A stretch of 64,000 nucleotides of DNA from Siphonodentalium dalli. Its lineage: Eukaryota > Mollusca > Scaphopoda > Gadilida > Siphonodentaliidae. Shown here piece after piece: positions 37,470 to 49,276 of the stretch. A program made the translations under genes and the position numbers. The notes below the pieces were generated by a model. It was not told where the DNA came from. It worked only from the letters and a program-made list of their open reading frames with translations, and searched no databases. The DNA is taken from contig CP136069.1 in assembly GCA_032622095.1 (NCBI GenBank), forward strand, positions 46,414,194-46,478,193. The letters run 5' to 3'. How positions within the stretch are numbered: position 1 is the stretch's first letter; each line of letters opens with the position of its first letter.

Positions 37470-38385
37470 AATCCATTCAGATCCAAACTCAGGCAGTTCG
37501 AGCAACAGCTAACATTGAGAACGCGCATTATCTTTCAAAATTTATACAACCGTTTGATGGCAACCCTCTTCATTTCGAAAATTGGATAGCAGAAATAGAA
37601 AAATGTGCATATATAACAAACGCGACAGATGTCGAAATTATAAACATAGCTTTACAAACTAGTCACGCAACCGTAACAGCATATATTCAAATACAACTAG
37701 AAAATTACACCAAAAATAAAACCCACATAACTTGGAAATTGTTCAAACATGATCTTCTTCAAATATTTGGAGAACCATGGCAAACACAAACCGCGTTCCT
37801 GGAATTATCAAACTTAAAACAAGACAATGCAGAAAGCATTCAAATTATTTTTCGAAAGAATACACCAAATGGCGCATAAAGCATTTGGACCTGACAAAAT
37901 TTACCCAGCTATCAGAAAACAACTAATTAATGTATTCATTGGTGGCATAGCCAATGATCAAATTATATTTGCTCTCATGCGCAAAGACTTCGATTCAATC
38001 GATAACGCCGTCATTTATGCCTTAAGAGAACAACGTATTCATGAAAGAATTAACTCACAAAATGTAAGATTATATCCGGAATGGTTCAACTCATTTCATT
38101 CAAAGTCGGATTCATGTAACGATAATCCTATAAAGATCCAAATTGCTCCAATTACACGCGAACAAACTAATAATTGTGTAAATAAAAACTTAGGTCTCAG
38201 TAAATTTGACAGTTCCAAAGTTGAAAAATTAATTGAAATCCACAATGAGAAGAAAAACACTGATTCCGATTCTAAAAACAAAATTCATCTGATGTCAAAC
38301 AGACAAAAAGAACTTAACATAACTAAGCATAAGGCACGCAAACCAGACACTCAAAAATTCAAATTAAGTAACTATGATTACACCG
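37470..38385 (+). pseudogene. Gag-like region of the Ty3/gypsy-like element
   Basis: One frame to about 37,830 reads FIQPFDGNPLHFENWIAEIE and a Trp-containing segment typical of retrotransposon gag domains. A frameshift near 37,830 moves to a frame that is open to 38,519. A Lys/Asn-rich linker precedes the protease. No zinc knuckle seen. Confidence 0.65.
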
Positions 38386-38798
38386 AAGATGTACAAGCAG
38401 GAATGAACAGCCAGACTCCATGTTCAACCACAATCAAGATTTATAACATTAAAACGCGAGCTTTAATCGACACGGGAGCCGACATGTCATGTATGAATTA
38501 TAACATTTATATGAATTAGAAAAACAAACCAAAACTAAGAAAAACTTATGTAAGTGTACAATCATCCGGATGCGACAATTTGAACGTGCAGGGGGTAATA
38601 ACATTAGATCTAAAATTAGGGGACATTGAACTAACACCGAATTTTTATGTCATAAAATCGCTTAGCCGTAGTGTAATTCTGGGCAGAGATTTCTTGTCAG
38701 CAAACAACGTTCGCATCTATTTCGATCTAAAGAGTTTCAGATTAAACGGGACAATGTTTCCGCCTATTAATGATGTATGTGTAGCAAGCCTAATATGA
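38386..38798 (+). pseudogene. Retroviral-type aspartic protease remnant
   Basis: The active-site motif ALIDTGADMSCMN lies near 38,459-38,497, followed by a stop at 38,517. In the next frame VILGRDFLSANNV (about 38,670-38,710) is the conserved second half (I.G.DFL). Broken between the two halves. Confidence 0.78.
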
Positions 38799-38815
38799 CT
38801 TGATGCAGTTTGTAT

Positions 38816-39235
38816 TCTAGCCCCACAGACAGGCATATTCACTAACGGAAAAGTCGTTGGTGGTACCAAGTTATTTCATTCCGATTTGCTTAGTGTTAAT
38901 CAAATTGAAAGTGGATTTTTAGCCGAAAACCCTGGAGTAGAAGTTTCAGATACAGTTGTCAAAGCTCATGATGATAAAATTCCAATATTGATTCAAAACA
39001 AAACAAACAAATATATTAATCTACGGAAAGGATGTATCTTAGGCCGCGTAACACCAGTTAAAACAGAACAGATATTACACATTAACACAAACAACCCACA
39101 ATTAGGAACGCAGATCGAACTCGGTGACATTAAAGTGCCACACCGTTTTAAAAATGAAATACAAAACCTGATTACCGGGACTTATTCACAAGTTAGGAAA
39201 GGGACATAGGTTTATGCGAGGATATTGAAGTCTCC
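38816..39235 (+). pseudogene. Linker between protease and reverse transcriptase
   Basis: Open frame 38,886-39,209, rich in Asn, Ile and Lys, with KYINLRKGCILGRV, a pattern often found between protease and RT in Ty3/gypsy pol. It ends with a frameshift shortly before the RT. Confidence 0.5.
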
Positions 39236-39960
39236 GTGAATACCGGAACCCACGCACCTGTAGCGCGTAAGCCATACCCTTGTCCGTTAAAGTTACGTCC
39301 CGCGATGAAAGAGGCAATAAATGACTTAGTGGAAACAGGAGTTTTGAAAAAGGCCAAGGCAAGTTCATGGCTATTTCCATCACTATTAATCCCGAAAAAT
39401 AAAACTAATGAACACGGAAAACCATTATACAGACTATGTACAGACTTTCGTTTACTCAATCAACTTACACAACCTATGAAATTTGAAATGCCAAAACTTC
39501 CCGAATTATTCGCGGAAATGCACCAATCTACAATTTTTTCAACCCTAGACATTTCATCTGCATTCTTTTCTCTAAAAGTTAAACCACATGACCAAATAAA
39601 GTTGACAACATCAACTTTTATGGGAAATTATTCATATGCAAGATGCCCAATGGGATTAATAAATTCATCTATTTACTGGCAACAAGCAATTACCAATGCC
39701 CTGGAAGGTCTAAAGTTTTTGTCGATGATTTATGCATACAAAGTGTTTCCGAATCTCAACATTTAGAGCACTTGAAAATCGTATTTGATAGATTAAATAA
39801 GCACGGCATAAAAATTAAACTTTCAAAATCGAATTTTTGCAAGGAAGAAGTATCATATTTAGTATTTATTATTGGCAAAGACGGTTACAAACCAGACGAA
39901 AAGAAAATTGCGGCGATCCGTGCATTGCCGGTACCGAAATTTTTTTAAGAAGTTAGAGTT
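39236..39960 (+). pseudogene. Ty3/gypsy reverse transcriptase remnant
   Basis: Conserved blocks in order: ASSWLFPSLLIPKK-like at 39,358-39,405, RLCTDFRLLNQ at 39,430-39,460, FSTLDISSAFFSLKV at 39,536-39,580, ARCPMGLINS at 39,639-39,668, then after a frameshift FVDDLCIQS (catalytic box, about 39,716-39,742) and HGIKIKLSKSNFC. Ends PVPKFF then a stop near 39,946. Confidence 0.85.
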
Positions 39961-39989
39961 TTCATAGGAACTTTAGGATTTTATAGAGC

Positions 39990-40492
39990 CCACGTACCCA
40001 ATATATCACAGATTGCATCGCCTTTAACAGATTTGACCAAGAAATATGCTCGATTTTCTTGGACAGAAGAGCATCAGAAAGCGTTTGATTTTCTCAAGGA
40101 AAGTCTCACAGAAGTTCCGTGGCTCGCATTCCTAGATCCCAATAAACCTTACTATATATATACTTATTCACTGATAGTTCAAATTCAGCTATTGGCGCTA
40201 TGTTGTGTCAGAAATTTGAACCCATAGATAAATTATCAGACAATGTTGAAAACTTTAAACCAATCTATTTCATCTCAAATAAGCTGAATAAAACACAGTT
40301 AAAATGGCCGACAATTTTAAAAGAAATGTACGCAATTTACTACAGTATCCGTAAATTACGTTTTATATCGAGGCAGCAGAAATTATCGTTAGAACAGACC
40401 ATAGACCTTTATCTTTTATTCTCACATCAAGAAATCAAACAAATCCATTACTTGAACGATGGGCGCTTGAACTGTCCTCGTATAACTTGAAA
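39990..40492 (+). pseudogene. RNase H remnant of the Ty3/gypsy-like element
   Basis: The frame at 40,033-40,227 gives FSWTEEHQKAFDFLKESL, the RT-RNase H connection. The next frame reads FKPIYFISNKLNKTQLKWP and KEMYAIYYSIRKL. A TDHRPL-type motif is visible near 40,394-40,412 in another frame. It breaks off at the repeat arm. Confidence 0.78.
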
Positions 40493-42378
40493 ATCTCATA
40501 TATATTTTGAAGACCTCTGTCTGTCTGTCTGTTTGTTTGTCTGTCTGTCTGTCTGTCATTAATACAAATCTACGATTCTCGACCGATCGGGACGAAACTT
40601 GGTACTTGTGTGTAGTTTGACCAGGCGGTCGACGTTGTCGTATTGGTGAGCCCGTGCGGTGCCCGTGTATCGCATGCGCAGATGAGATTTCGGAAACGGG
40701 TGGAGCTATCGACTTGAAATTTGCTATGTGAATGTATCTTGCCCCGAATACGAATTTTATCGGGTCGCCGAGCCCGTGCGACGCCAGCTTCGCGCGTGCG
40801 CAGACCAGATCTCGGAAACGGGTGGAGCTATCGACTTGAAATTTGCTATGTGAATGTATCTTGCCCCGAATACGAATTTTATCGGGTTACCGAGCCCGTG
40901 CGACGCCAGCTTCGCGCATGCGCAGACCAGATCTCGGAAACTGGTGGAGCTATCGACGAGATCTCGGAAACGGGTGGAGCTATCGACTTGAAATTTGGTA
41001 TGTGAATGTATCTTGCCCCGGATACGAATTTTATCGGTCGCCGAGCCCGTGCGACGCCAGCTTCGCGCATGCGCAGACGAGATCTCGGAAACGGGTGGAG
41101 CTATCGACTTGAAATTTGCTATGTGAATGTATCTTTCCCCGGATACGAATTGTATCGGGTCGCCGAGCCCATGCGACGCCAGCTTCGCGCATGCGCAGAC
41201 CAGATCTCGGAAACGGGTAGAGCTATCGACTTGAAATTTGGTTTTTGAATAGCCCGGACAACGTCGGGCTCATCAGCTGGTCTATAATATATTTTGAAGA
41301 CCTCTGTTTGTCTGTCTGTCTGTCTGTCTGTATGTCTGTCTGTATGTCATTAATACAAATCTACGATTCTCGACCGATCGGGACGAAACTTGGTACGTGT
41401 GTGTAGTTTGACCAGGCGGTCGTCGTTGTCGTATTGGCGAGTCCGTGTGGCGCCCACTTCGCGCATGCGCAGACGAGATCTCGAAAACGGGTGGAGCTAT
41501 CGACTTGAAATTTGGTATGTGAATGTATCTTACCCCGGATACGAATTTTATCGGGTCGCCGAGCCCTTGCGACGCCAGCTTCGCGCATGCGCAGACGAGA
41601 TCTCGGAAACGGGTGGAGCTATCGACTTGAAATTTCGGGCTGGGTAGAGCTATCGACTTGAAATTTGCTATGTGAATGTATCTTGCCCCGGATACGAATT
41701 GTATCGGGTCGCCGAGCCCGTGCGACGCCAGCTTCGCGCATGCGCAGACCAGATCTCGGAAACGGGTAGAGCTATCGACTTGAAATTTGGTTTTTGAATA
41801 GCCCGGACAACGTCGGGCTCATCGGCTGGTCTATAATATATTTTGAAGACCTCTGTTTGTCTGTCTGTCTGTCTGTCTGTATGTCTGTCTGTATGTCATT
41901 AATACAAATTACGATTCTCGACCGATCGGGATGAAACTTGGTACGTGTGTGTTGTTTGACCAGGCGGTCGTCGTTGTCGTATTGGCGAGTACGTGTGGCG
42001 CCCACTTCGCGCATGCGCAGACGAGATCTCGAAAACGGGTGGAGCTATCGACTTGAAATTTGGTATGTGAATGTATCTTGCCCCGGATACGAATTTTATC
42101 GGATCGCCGAGCCCTTGCGACGCCAGCTTCGCGCATGCGCAGACGAGATCTCGGAAACGGATGGAGCTATCGACTTGAAATTTGGTATGTGAATGTATCT
42201 TGCCCCGGATACGAATTTTATCGGGTCGCCGAGCCCGTGCGACGCCAGCTTCGCGCATGCGCAGACCATATCTCGGAAACGGGTAGAGGTATCGACTTGA
42301 AATTTCGGGCTGGGTAGAGCTATCGACTTGAAATTTGGTTTTTGAATAGCCCGGACAACGTCGGGCTCATCGGCTAGT
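40493..42378 (-). repeat. Right arm: three tandem minus-oriented units with 122-base core repeats
   Basis: Each unit opens (plus strand) with ATATTTTGAAGACCTCTG, a (CTGT)n tract and CGATTCTCGACCGATCGGGA, continues with core units and closes with CCCGGACAACGTCGGGCTCA. Units begin near 40,493, 41,283 and 41,833. In the first, cores recur every 121-123 bases (GACTTGAAATTTG at 40,711, 40,833, 41,106 and 41,229, with one 30-base internal duplication). The many overlapping frames starting MCECILPRIRIL-like are repeat translations. Confidence 0.88.
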
Positions 42379-43509
42379 TACTATATATAAAAGATTGGTA
42401 TATAATATGTGGGGCGATACTGGATTATCCCACAACTTGATATCTAGCTCATTAAATTCGGAATTGCATACTTTTGTGGTTGCGGTAAAGAACATTGCGA
42501 ATCATCAAGACAACAAATGTGTTATTTAGCAAACATGCTTTATCAAAGTCATCAAAAATAAGTTCTCAATGTGTGATCATGTAGTGGAGGGATTCCCTTG
42601 TTCGATTTTGGGTCCATTAGCTCCTTTACTGTTTGCCAGAAATATTTCTATGACGGATGAGATTGAATGTTAATTTGTATAATATCCCCATGTTGTCGCT
42701 CAGCAAATTTGATTCGGTTATAGACTTTGTTTCTTATTTTTTTTTAATTCTGCCAAATCATTATCCCTATTTTTAGTGCTTATCTTTTGGGCGAAATAAT
42801 ACTCGCGATGTAGGAACTGTTTGATTCATAATTTTATATATCTCTCAGTAAAGTTTTCAACAATCTCATTCACATCACCTGTGTTTTAATTATTCAAGCC
42901 AATCACTGTTCCCAATCAATTCTCTTGCTGTACAACAGTCCGCTTTATTGTAATTTCGAACTGTTCGACAATAAGACTTTCTCCCTCCAAGTTCAAATTT
43001 AAAGGTAGCGGTAATGATCAGATATCTCTAAGTCTAAGGCCCGTTCCAAACGACGGGTTTTTGTCGACTCGAATCTAATACCAGACCCACAATTGTATTA
43101 AATGCGTCAAAAATGCGACGTTTGAAACAATTAGATCCGTGTCAGACGCATCACAGACGAATCTCCGTCCAATTCAGACGAATCTTCGTCGGTGATGCGT
43201 CTGAAATCCGTCTTGGTTTCAAACGACGGATTTTTGACGACTCGAATCTAATACATGTGACGAGAAGAGCCGAAAGTTGCCGAAGAACGAATGCAAGTGA
43301 TATGATAATGATATGATAATGGTATAATAATGAGGGGGCTCACCTTATCTGAGGAAATACCCACATGACGTCATTTGTCGCACGCTCTCTTTGTCATAAA
43401 GAAAGATATATCTGTAAGCATAGCTAAGGTAACATTGTGCAAATTGTAATTATTTTGGTAGTTTGATTCCTCAACGAACATGGCATGTCACTATAATGGA
43501 TATAGTATC

Positions 43510-44215
43510 AATGTTTTAGAATAATCCATATATACCGGTATAAGGGGTAGGGGTTGTAGCAACTGATTTATAATAATTCATATAGACCGATATTCCTTAT
43601 TGTAAGGAATATGGGTGGTAGTCTCTGATGTATAATAATTAATATATTTACCGGTATTACTTATTATAAGGGGCAGAGGTGGTACTTCTGATTTATAATA
43701 ATTCATATATACCGATATTACTTATTATGAGGGGTAAAGGGGTGGTAACCTCTTATTTATAATAATTCATATATTCAGGTATTACTTGTTATAAGGGGCA
43801 GAGTGGTAGCCTATGATTTATAATAATTTATATATACCGGTATTCCTTATTATAAGGGGTAGGAGTGGTAGCCTCAGATTAATAATAATTCATAAAAACC
43901 GGTATTACTTATTATGAGGGGTAGGGATGGTAGCCTATGATTTATAATAATTCATAGATACCGGTATTCCTTATTATAAAGGATATATAGGTGGTAGCCT
44001 ATGATTTATAATTTATAATTAATATATTCCGGTATTCCTCATTATAAGGGGTAGGGGTGGTACCACTGATCTTATTTATAATAATTCATATATACCGGTA
44101 TTACTTATTATGAGGGGTATAGGGGTGGTAAATTCTTATTTATAATAATTCATATATTCCGGTATTCCTTATTATAAGGGTAGGGGTGGTAGTCTCCGAT
44201 TTATAATAATTCTTG
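43510..44215. repeat. About 62-base minisatellite, some 11 units
   Basis: Unit TTATAATAATTCATATATAC then CGGTATTACTTATTATAAGG then GGTAGGGGTGGTAGCCT, with point changes and small indels between copies. Not a CRISPR array: no unique spacers. Confidence 0.9.
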
Positions 44216-44295
44216 TATACCTGTATTTACATGCATGGTATACACATATATGGCAATTGGATGCGCGATCTAACATTTATTTGTAGCGCCTTTTA

Positions 44296-44338
44296 TATTA
44301 TATTATATTATATTATATTATATTATATTATATTATAT
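44296..44338. repeat. (ATATT)n microsatellite
   Basis: About eight perfect TTATA units within the Harbinger-type element. Confidence 0.95.
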
Positions 44339-45024
44339 AACTATATGTACTATAAACATCCTCATATACATATGCACATATATTCGCGCTGCAAGCACGC
44401 ATATATTTATACATAATTTATATACTGTATTTTAGTATATATATGTATAACATGTATAACATACCGGTATATATAGGCCTCTATATCTACGCGTGACCAT
44501 TTTGTGAAGGTAACATGGAGTACACCTTTAAATAAATCGACCGATGTATTAGATTCGACACGACAAAGATGCGTCCGTCTGAAACAAAATTGATCGCAGA
44601 CACATCACCGACGGATTTAATACAATTAGATTCGAGTCGACAAAAATCCGTCGTTTGGAACGGGCCTACTACTTCTGAATGATAGCAATGTAGAGTGTCA
44701 CTGACTACAATTGGAGTATAATTTAAGATAAGCGCTGAACCGCTTCTTGTTAGATTATCTCATAAACTAAATTCAATGCTTTGTCTGATGTATAATAATT
44801 AAGGGTCGAATACATACTGTTTAAACCAAGTTGTGAAGTAGTCAATTTTATTTTCATTGTGCTTTGGCAATATGCACACCGTTGCTAAGAGGAAGACACT
44901 TGACGTATTCGACAAAATCGATTGGGAACAGAATGGTAGCATAGTGAAGCTATTTTGTTGTATTTTTGTGTATTTTCGTTCATTAGTATAAAATCATGAC
45001 ATCTTGTGAGCAACATTTGATTAA

Positions 45025-46433
45025 AAATGGATACACACTTGTATGTAATTTCTGTATGAAAATTACATGTATTTTACATTGTCACACCATTCATTGATAA
45101 CACTAATCACATGCGCGTTAGAGGTTCATCGTTAACAGACGAGACAAGTGAGTAGTTATATATAAACGATTGTCGAACTGACTGCTATCCGGAAATATAA
45201 TTTAGGCCAGTCATATACATGTCGTCTACCTTTCTACTATAAATTACAATACAAATTTATGCAAATAGCCAGAGTCTGCGCTTTATTGTGCAAAGAGGCA
45301 TATCACAAACAGCTGGTATTATTCCTTCGTTAAAACAGAGATGAAACCCATTCTTTGGGAAAAAATCCTCTGAAAACATGAAACAATGCCTCATACATGA
45401 CATGGATATAACATGAATAAATTTGTATCATGACAAAGTAATATAATATACAATGTTCTACTCATGTGCATATATCAGATATTTTTTTTTTGGTTCTGTT
45501 TTTGCCTTTATTGTATGCTATACTTTTGTATAATATATTTGTTGTGGAACCATGCGCTGAAAGCAGACTGGCTAAAGTGATCTATTTCACTCATAACGCC
45601 TAAGTCGTAAACACATTTCAATTGTAATACTGCTCACTCATAATATACCTTGACAAATCATGCAGTCACCGAACGAGCGCTCAACACATTTCGGTGACCA
45701 TTCAATAGTACTCACTCGTATCCATATAGACAAAAGTTTTGATCCTATTCTTCGAAACGAACAGAACTATTATTCTCGCATGGATACCGACATGAATCAA
45801 GTCTGACTGATACGTGGGATTTTGTTAATGCATGACCGCATGGTGAATCCCATGTTAAGAGAACGTGCATGATGTATGTATGCGATTTGTATGTTATTTC
45901 CAGAGATTCCCATGTCATCAATGTTCATCAATCTAATCGACACAGAGTCAGGATGAGATTTGATTTTTCGACTATGAACTCAAATTTTAACAAACCGATA
46001 TGGTGTTATCGTGCCTTGAATAACATGCATGGAACATTTCAGAAAGAAACTACTGGTAGGCTGAGAATGCTCGGATATTTTGAGGCAGAGCTATAGTGAT
46101 ACGTGCATCGTGTCGTTGATTTAAAAAAGAGTGACACCCCCTACCATTGTTCAGCCAATATTTACAAAAGAATATCTGTTTCTCAAGCCAAAGATTGAAC
46201 ATATTCCTATAGCTATCACAATTTTAGCCTTGTTTATACAGGTTTGAATTGGAACATGTTCGAGTTAAGGGCTCCTGTAAATTCCCACTTAATAAGAACT
46301 AGAACTCAGAGCGGTCAACCACATGCCTAATGATTGGTTTGTCAGTAGACAAATATTACATTATCTGTAATTTCCATGTAAGTCACCAAATACACTATAG
46401 TTACAGGGATTACATGCATGTGTGTATCCACCA
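45025..46433. mobile_element. Harbinger-like family H1, Block 2 copy without the nested insertion
   Basis: Same element as 8,683-11,085. Flanked by TAA at 45,022-45,024 and 46,434-46,436. Shows the empty ATCAAT site at 45,917-45,922. Confidence 0.72.
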
Positions 46434-46579
46434 TAACCATTGTTTGAAAATATTCAAAAGACATGTTGTCAAATTCAATTTCCTTTGCCATGTTCTGCTA
46501 ACTGTTTTAGATTTGGTCTTACGGCCTTTTGTTGTCTGTCAACCTGCAGCCTATTAGTCCACTATAATTATATTATAAT

Positions 46580-46990
46580 ATGTATACCTACATGATGCGC
46601 TTGGACATACACAACTACCAATTTGATAACCCTTTCTATACTAAATCATCATTGACGAGTAGTTATCAATATAGGAAATATTCAGATAGTTTGTTGAACT
46701 CATTCAGCCTAAGAGTGGTGGAGCCATGGAATCATCTAACAGAAAAAATGGTCTATGCAGAAGACATGAACACATTCAAAAACAATGTTGATTACCATTG
46801 GCAGGACCAAGAAATTAAATTAAATTTCAAGGCTGAGTTGAGGCTGTCAGACCCTGATACGTTCAGTCAAACAAAAAACAAAAATTCAGGAGAGTTCGGA
46901 GAAACAGAAGATGAAGAATCAGAGGTGGATATAGTGGCATCTATAGAAGCCAGCGTCCACTAACAACATCAGGTTACATAAGGTTTTAAT
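46580..46990 (+). pseudogene. LINE ORF2 C-terminal fragment
   Basis: A 127-codon frame (46,580-46,963) contains FSLRVVEPWNHLTEKMVY and NTFKNNVDYHWQDQEI, the widespread C-terminal ending of CR1-like ORF2 proteins (FS.RVV..WN.LP ... FK..LD.HW..Q). An acidic tail follows. In Block 1 about 300 bases of this (from 46,697) are missing and the frame ends early. The left TIR of the 46,629-47,545 element lies within it. Confidence 0.7.
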
Positions 46991-47545
46991 GTTTACTATA
47001 CAAACATGTGTCCAATAACTAGGACACCTTCTGTACTTGTATTTATTACACGCTTTTTCCTAGAAGTACAGTGTTATTGCTGTTCCATATTTACAAATCC
47101 GTATGGAACGTACATTCCATACCCATCACGTTGACGTAAAATGATGTACAGGACGTTCGCCTCAACCATGAAACTGGAACTATTTAAATAAATGAATCAT
47201 CACACATGACAAACACGCCCTGTATGTGCCTAAATAAACCTTCTAATCCTGTATGTTTAATGCACGGATTCTAGGACGCGAAGCGTGTAATAAACACAGA
47301 TCGACACGATGTGTAAATGGGTTTGTCGATACGACACTCGTGATGTCGAGTCGAAAGCGCCTCTCGTTCTATCCTTCCGAGACAGCACTCGTGCCGTATC
47401 GACTAACACATTTACACATCGTGTCGTTCTGTGTATTTATCTGCCGTTTGCTTATATCACCTGTACATCCCTGCAAATAAATAATAGACTATTCCTATGT
47501 ACACTTTATAACTGACTGGGTGAATCCATTTAGTATAGAAAGGGT
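46629..47545. mobile_element. TA-flanked TIR element, Block 2 copy
   Basis: ACCCTTTCTATACTAAAT ends, perfect and inverted, each flanked by TA. Contains LINE sequence and hairpin family F. The TA duplication suggests a Tc1/mariner-like or similar mechanism, but no transposase is present. Confidence 0.6.
47294..47434. repeat. Hairpin family F, copy 2
   Basis: Shortened and more mismatched than the copy at 11,661-11,811: about ten bases lost around the loop side (GTGATGTCGAGTCGAAAGCG). Confidence 0.8.
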
Positions 47546-48270
47546 TAACGCGACTCGTCCTCCGGTGTTCAGCACTCGCGTACTGGAGAATACTAGACAC
47601 ACACCTTTGTATGTTGCAGTCTGATAATCTATTAACAGAATCAATACCACGCATATCTCCACAAGAATATGCCACCTCCTCAGTGTCACAATACCATGGT
47701 TGTTGTCAGTATTGCCATTATATACCCGATTTATAAACGGTTCCCACCCCCGGCCAATGCAAGCGCTCCAATTAATGAGCAATGTCTACTGTCAGCCTGT
47801 TATCACGGAAATAATCCCATTGTGAACGTATTTCATGGGACTGAGATTAGCTCATAATGGCAATATTTAGATGTGCAATATCTCAAACGCTTGTTATTAA
47901 AACAGCCCTATATGGGGATATTTCAATTTGAAATAAGCCCGTATTGTACTTATTTTCAAGAGAACAGGCTGGAAAATAACACGAATAAACCAATTCACGA
48001 CATACCAGATGCATACAATGTGCTTTCATTGTGGCCCGCGCCATCTAACGAAATAACGGTATTGGTCAACTATGCGCTTTTTTACGAATCAAAATATTTT
48101 TCATTCGAGCTTCAACCGCCGGTGGGATCGTTCTGAACAATGGCCCACATGGCTGTCGCATTACTGACTTCGGCGGATTATGGATACTTCTATTGTCCCC
48201 GCTGATGTCAGGCTGCTCGCACTGAGCTCAATCAACGTGGATCACTGCCTGACCCGGATTCTAAGGGTCA

Positions 48271-48395
48271 ATTCACACCGGGCGCGAGCGCGCGATTTTT
48301 ACGGCCGTTTTCTGTCGTCCGTAGCGGCTCAAAGCGCGCGACTTTTATATTCAAACCGAAAGCGACTGGATCGCATCGTCGCGCGCGATGGTTTT
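48271..48395. repeat. Short GC-rich palindromic repeat, uninterrupted counterpart of 12,652-14,425
   Basis: CACACCGGGCGCGAGCGCGC ... CGTCGCGCGCGATG with CGGCCGTTTTCTGTCGTCCG inside. In Block 1 a related longer element has inserted into it. Confidence 0.65.
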
Positions 48396-48877
48396 ATTTC
48401 GGTAGATAATCGTTTGAGTGCATCATTTACAGGCAGGACACAAATACAATGTATATGGACATTTCCCTCAGGAATGCCGATATTTCAACACACTTCCCAT
48501 GATTTTGAATAGTTTCACTACGAATATGCGAACAGTAGCAAGAGATTTCCTGCGTGAGTACGTACTATCACTTCTCCAACACGTGTAATTGAGTTGTGGG
48601 GAACATGGTCAGTACTGTGAACGCTGTGAATAGTGTAGGCGACTCTAAGAAAATTATCAGTGCAGACCAAATCGGGTATTATGAAATCCGTTTGTAAGGA
48701 ATGTTGCACATCTCTGGTCAGGTAAAGGAAAATCACTCTATAGCTATGCGATTGGACATGAGAACTTCGTTTCTTCAATTGGTGAAAGCTTAGAGTTGCA
48801 CAAGGGTATTTGAATGTGTTTGACCCTTTTTCCGCGGATTGTCTTTTTTTTTTAACTTAATTGACCATATTGATTAA

Positions 48878-49269
48878 CCCTTTACCCAACAGAAGGGCCC
48901 TGTGCCAATGCATTCTCTTATATATGCGAGTCGACCATAGGTCGCCTCGCATATATAAGAGAATGCATTGGCTTAACACATTAAAAATTATAAAATTGAT
49001 AAAGAATGTAAGAAAAAATGGTAAAAAGTGTTAAAAAAAGATTTTTTTTAGGCCAATGCATTCTCTTATATATGCGAGGCGACCTATGGTCGACTCGCAT
49101 ATATAAGAGAATGCATTGGCACAGGGCATAACTGTAACTATCACAATGTGGTCAAGGAGCCGGTTCCAATGATATCCATATTTGTATGGTTTTATTGAGA
49201 CAGACCGAAGATATTTTAGGCTGTTGAAGCTTTATTTGGCCGATTTTGGCCGGTTTGTTGGGTAAAGGG
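48878..49269. mobile_element. piggyBac-type MITE, copy 2, at a different TTAA from copy 1
   Basis: Nearly the same sequence as 15,631-16,027. Flanked by TTAA at 48,874-48,877 and 49,270-49,273. Block 1 has the empty TTAA at 14,931-14,934. Confidence 0.92.
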
Positions 49270-49276
49270 TTAAATC

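Larger units (their letters stand above)
34958..40492 (+). mobile_element. Decayed Ty3/gypsy-like retroelement (5' region, gag, protease, RT, RNase H)
   Basis: Gag-, protease-, RT- and RNase H-like sequence appears in the order expected for Ty3/gypsy, in several frames with stops and frameshifts. Integrase and a 3' LTR are missing; the element stops at the repeat arm at 40,493. A TATAAAA at 35,106-35,112 and the leader region suggest an LTR somewhere within 34,958-37,265, but without a second LTR its limits are guesses. A LINE (35,497-36,830) interrupts it. It cannot be active. Confidence 0.7.
34242..42434. mobile_element. 8.2 kb inverted-repeat-bounded composite carrying retroelement DNA
   Basis: The outer ends are inverted copies: TGTGGGATAATCCAGTAT at 34,242 is mirrored at 42,417-42,434, and similarity runs through CACATATTATATA and CCAATCT into the ACTAGCCGATGAGCCCGACG repeat heads. 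The inner arm ends also mirror each other (AAAATATATATGAG near 34,845; CTCATATATATTTT near 40,496). Between them lie a decayed Ty3/gypsy element and a LINE. Flanks are Block 2 DNA. Whether it moved as one unit or formed by two opposite insertions is not resolved; no clear target duplication. Confidence 0.6.
43038..44666. mobile_element. PIF/Harbinger-type element with TAA target duplication and internal minisatellite
   Basis: TIR GGCCCGTTCCAAACGACGG is mirrored at 44,648-44,666, with further subterminal inverted similarity (GTCGACTCGAATCTAAT). The left flank is TAA (43,035-43,037), the right flank TAC; Block 1 has the intact TAATACTTCTG target at 8,328-8,338. The interior is mostly a 62-base minisatellite plus a short ATTAT microsatellite. 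No transposase. Confidence 0.87.
42434..44935 (-). pseudogene. Block 2 copy of the LINE relic, split by a Harbinger-type element
   Basis: Same LINE as 7,832-8,640 with a longer linker kept at 42,510-42,625. The endonuclease end is interrupted between the residues read as EVLD and EISDHY by the element at 43,038-44,666. Non-functional. Confidence 0.75.

Noticed and set aside
41255-41285. Possible hammerhead ribozyme: minus strand has CTGATGAG followed by a GCCCG/CGGGC stem
   Set aside because: The conserved GAAA after the stem is absent and no matching cleavage-site stem is seen; other copies read CCGATGAG.
40721-42317. Many overlapping frames with repeated CECILPRIRILSGRRARATP-like peptides
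   Set aside because: Each maps exactly onto the 122-base core repeat; similar peptides appear on both strands.
43510-44215. CRISPR-like regular repeat
   Set aside because: Units are contiguous with no unique spacers, and the sequence is animal.
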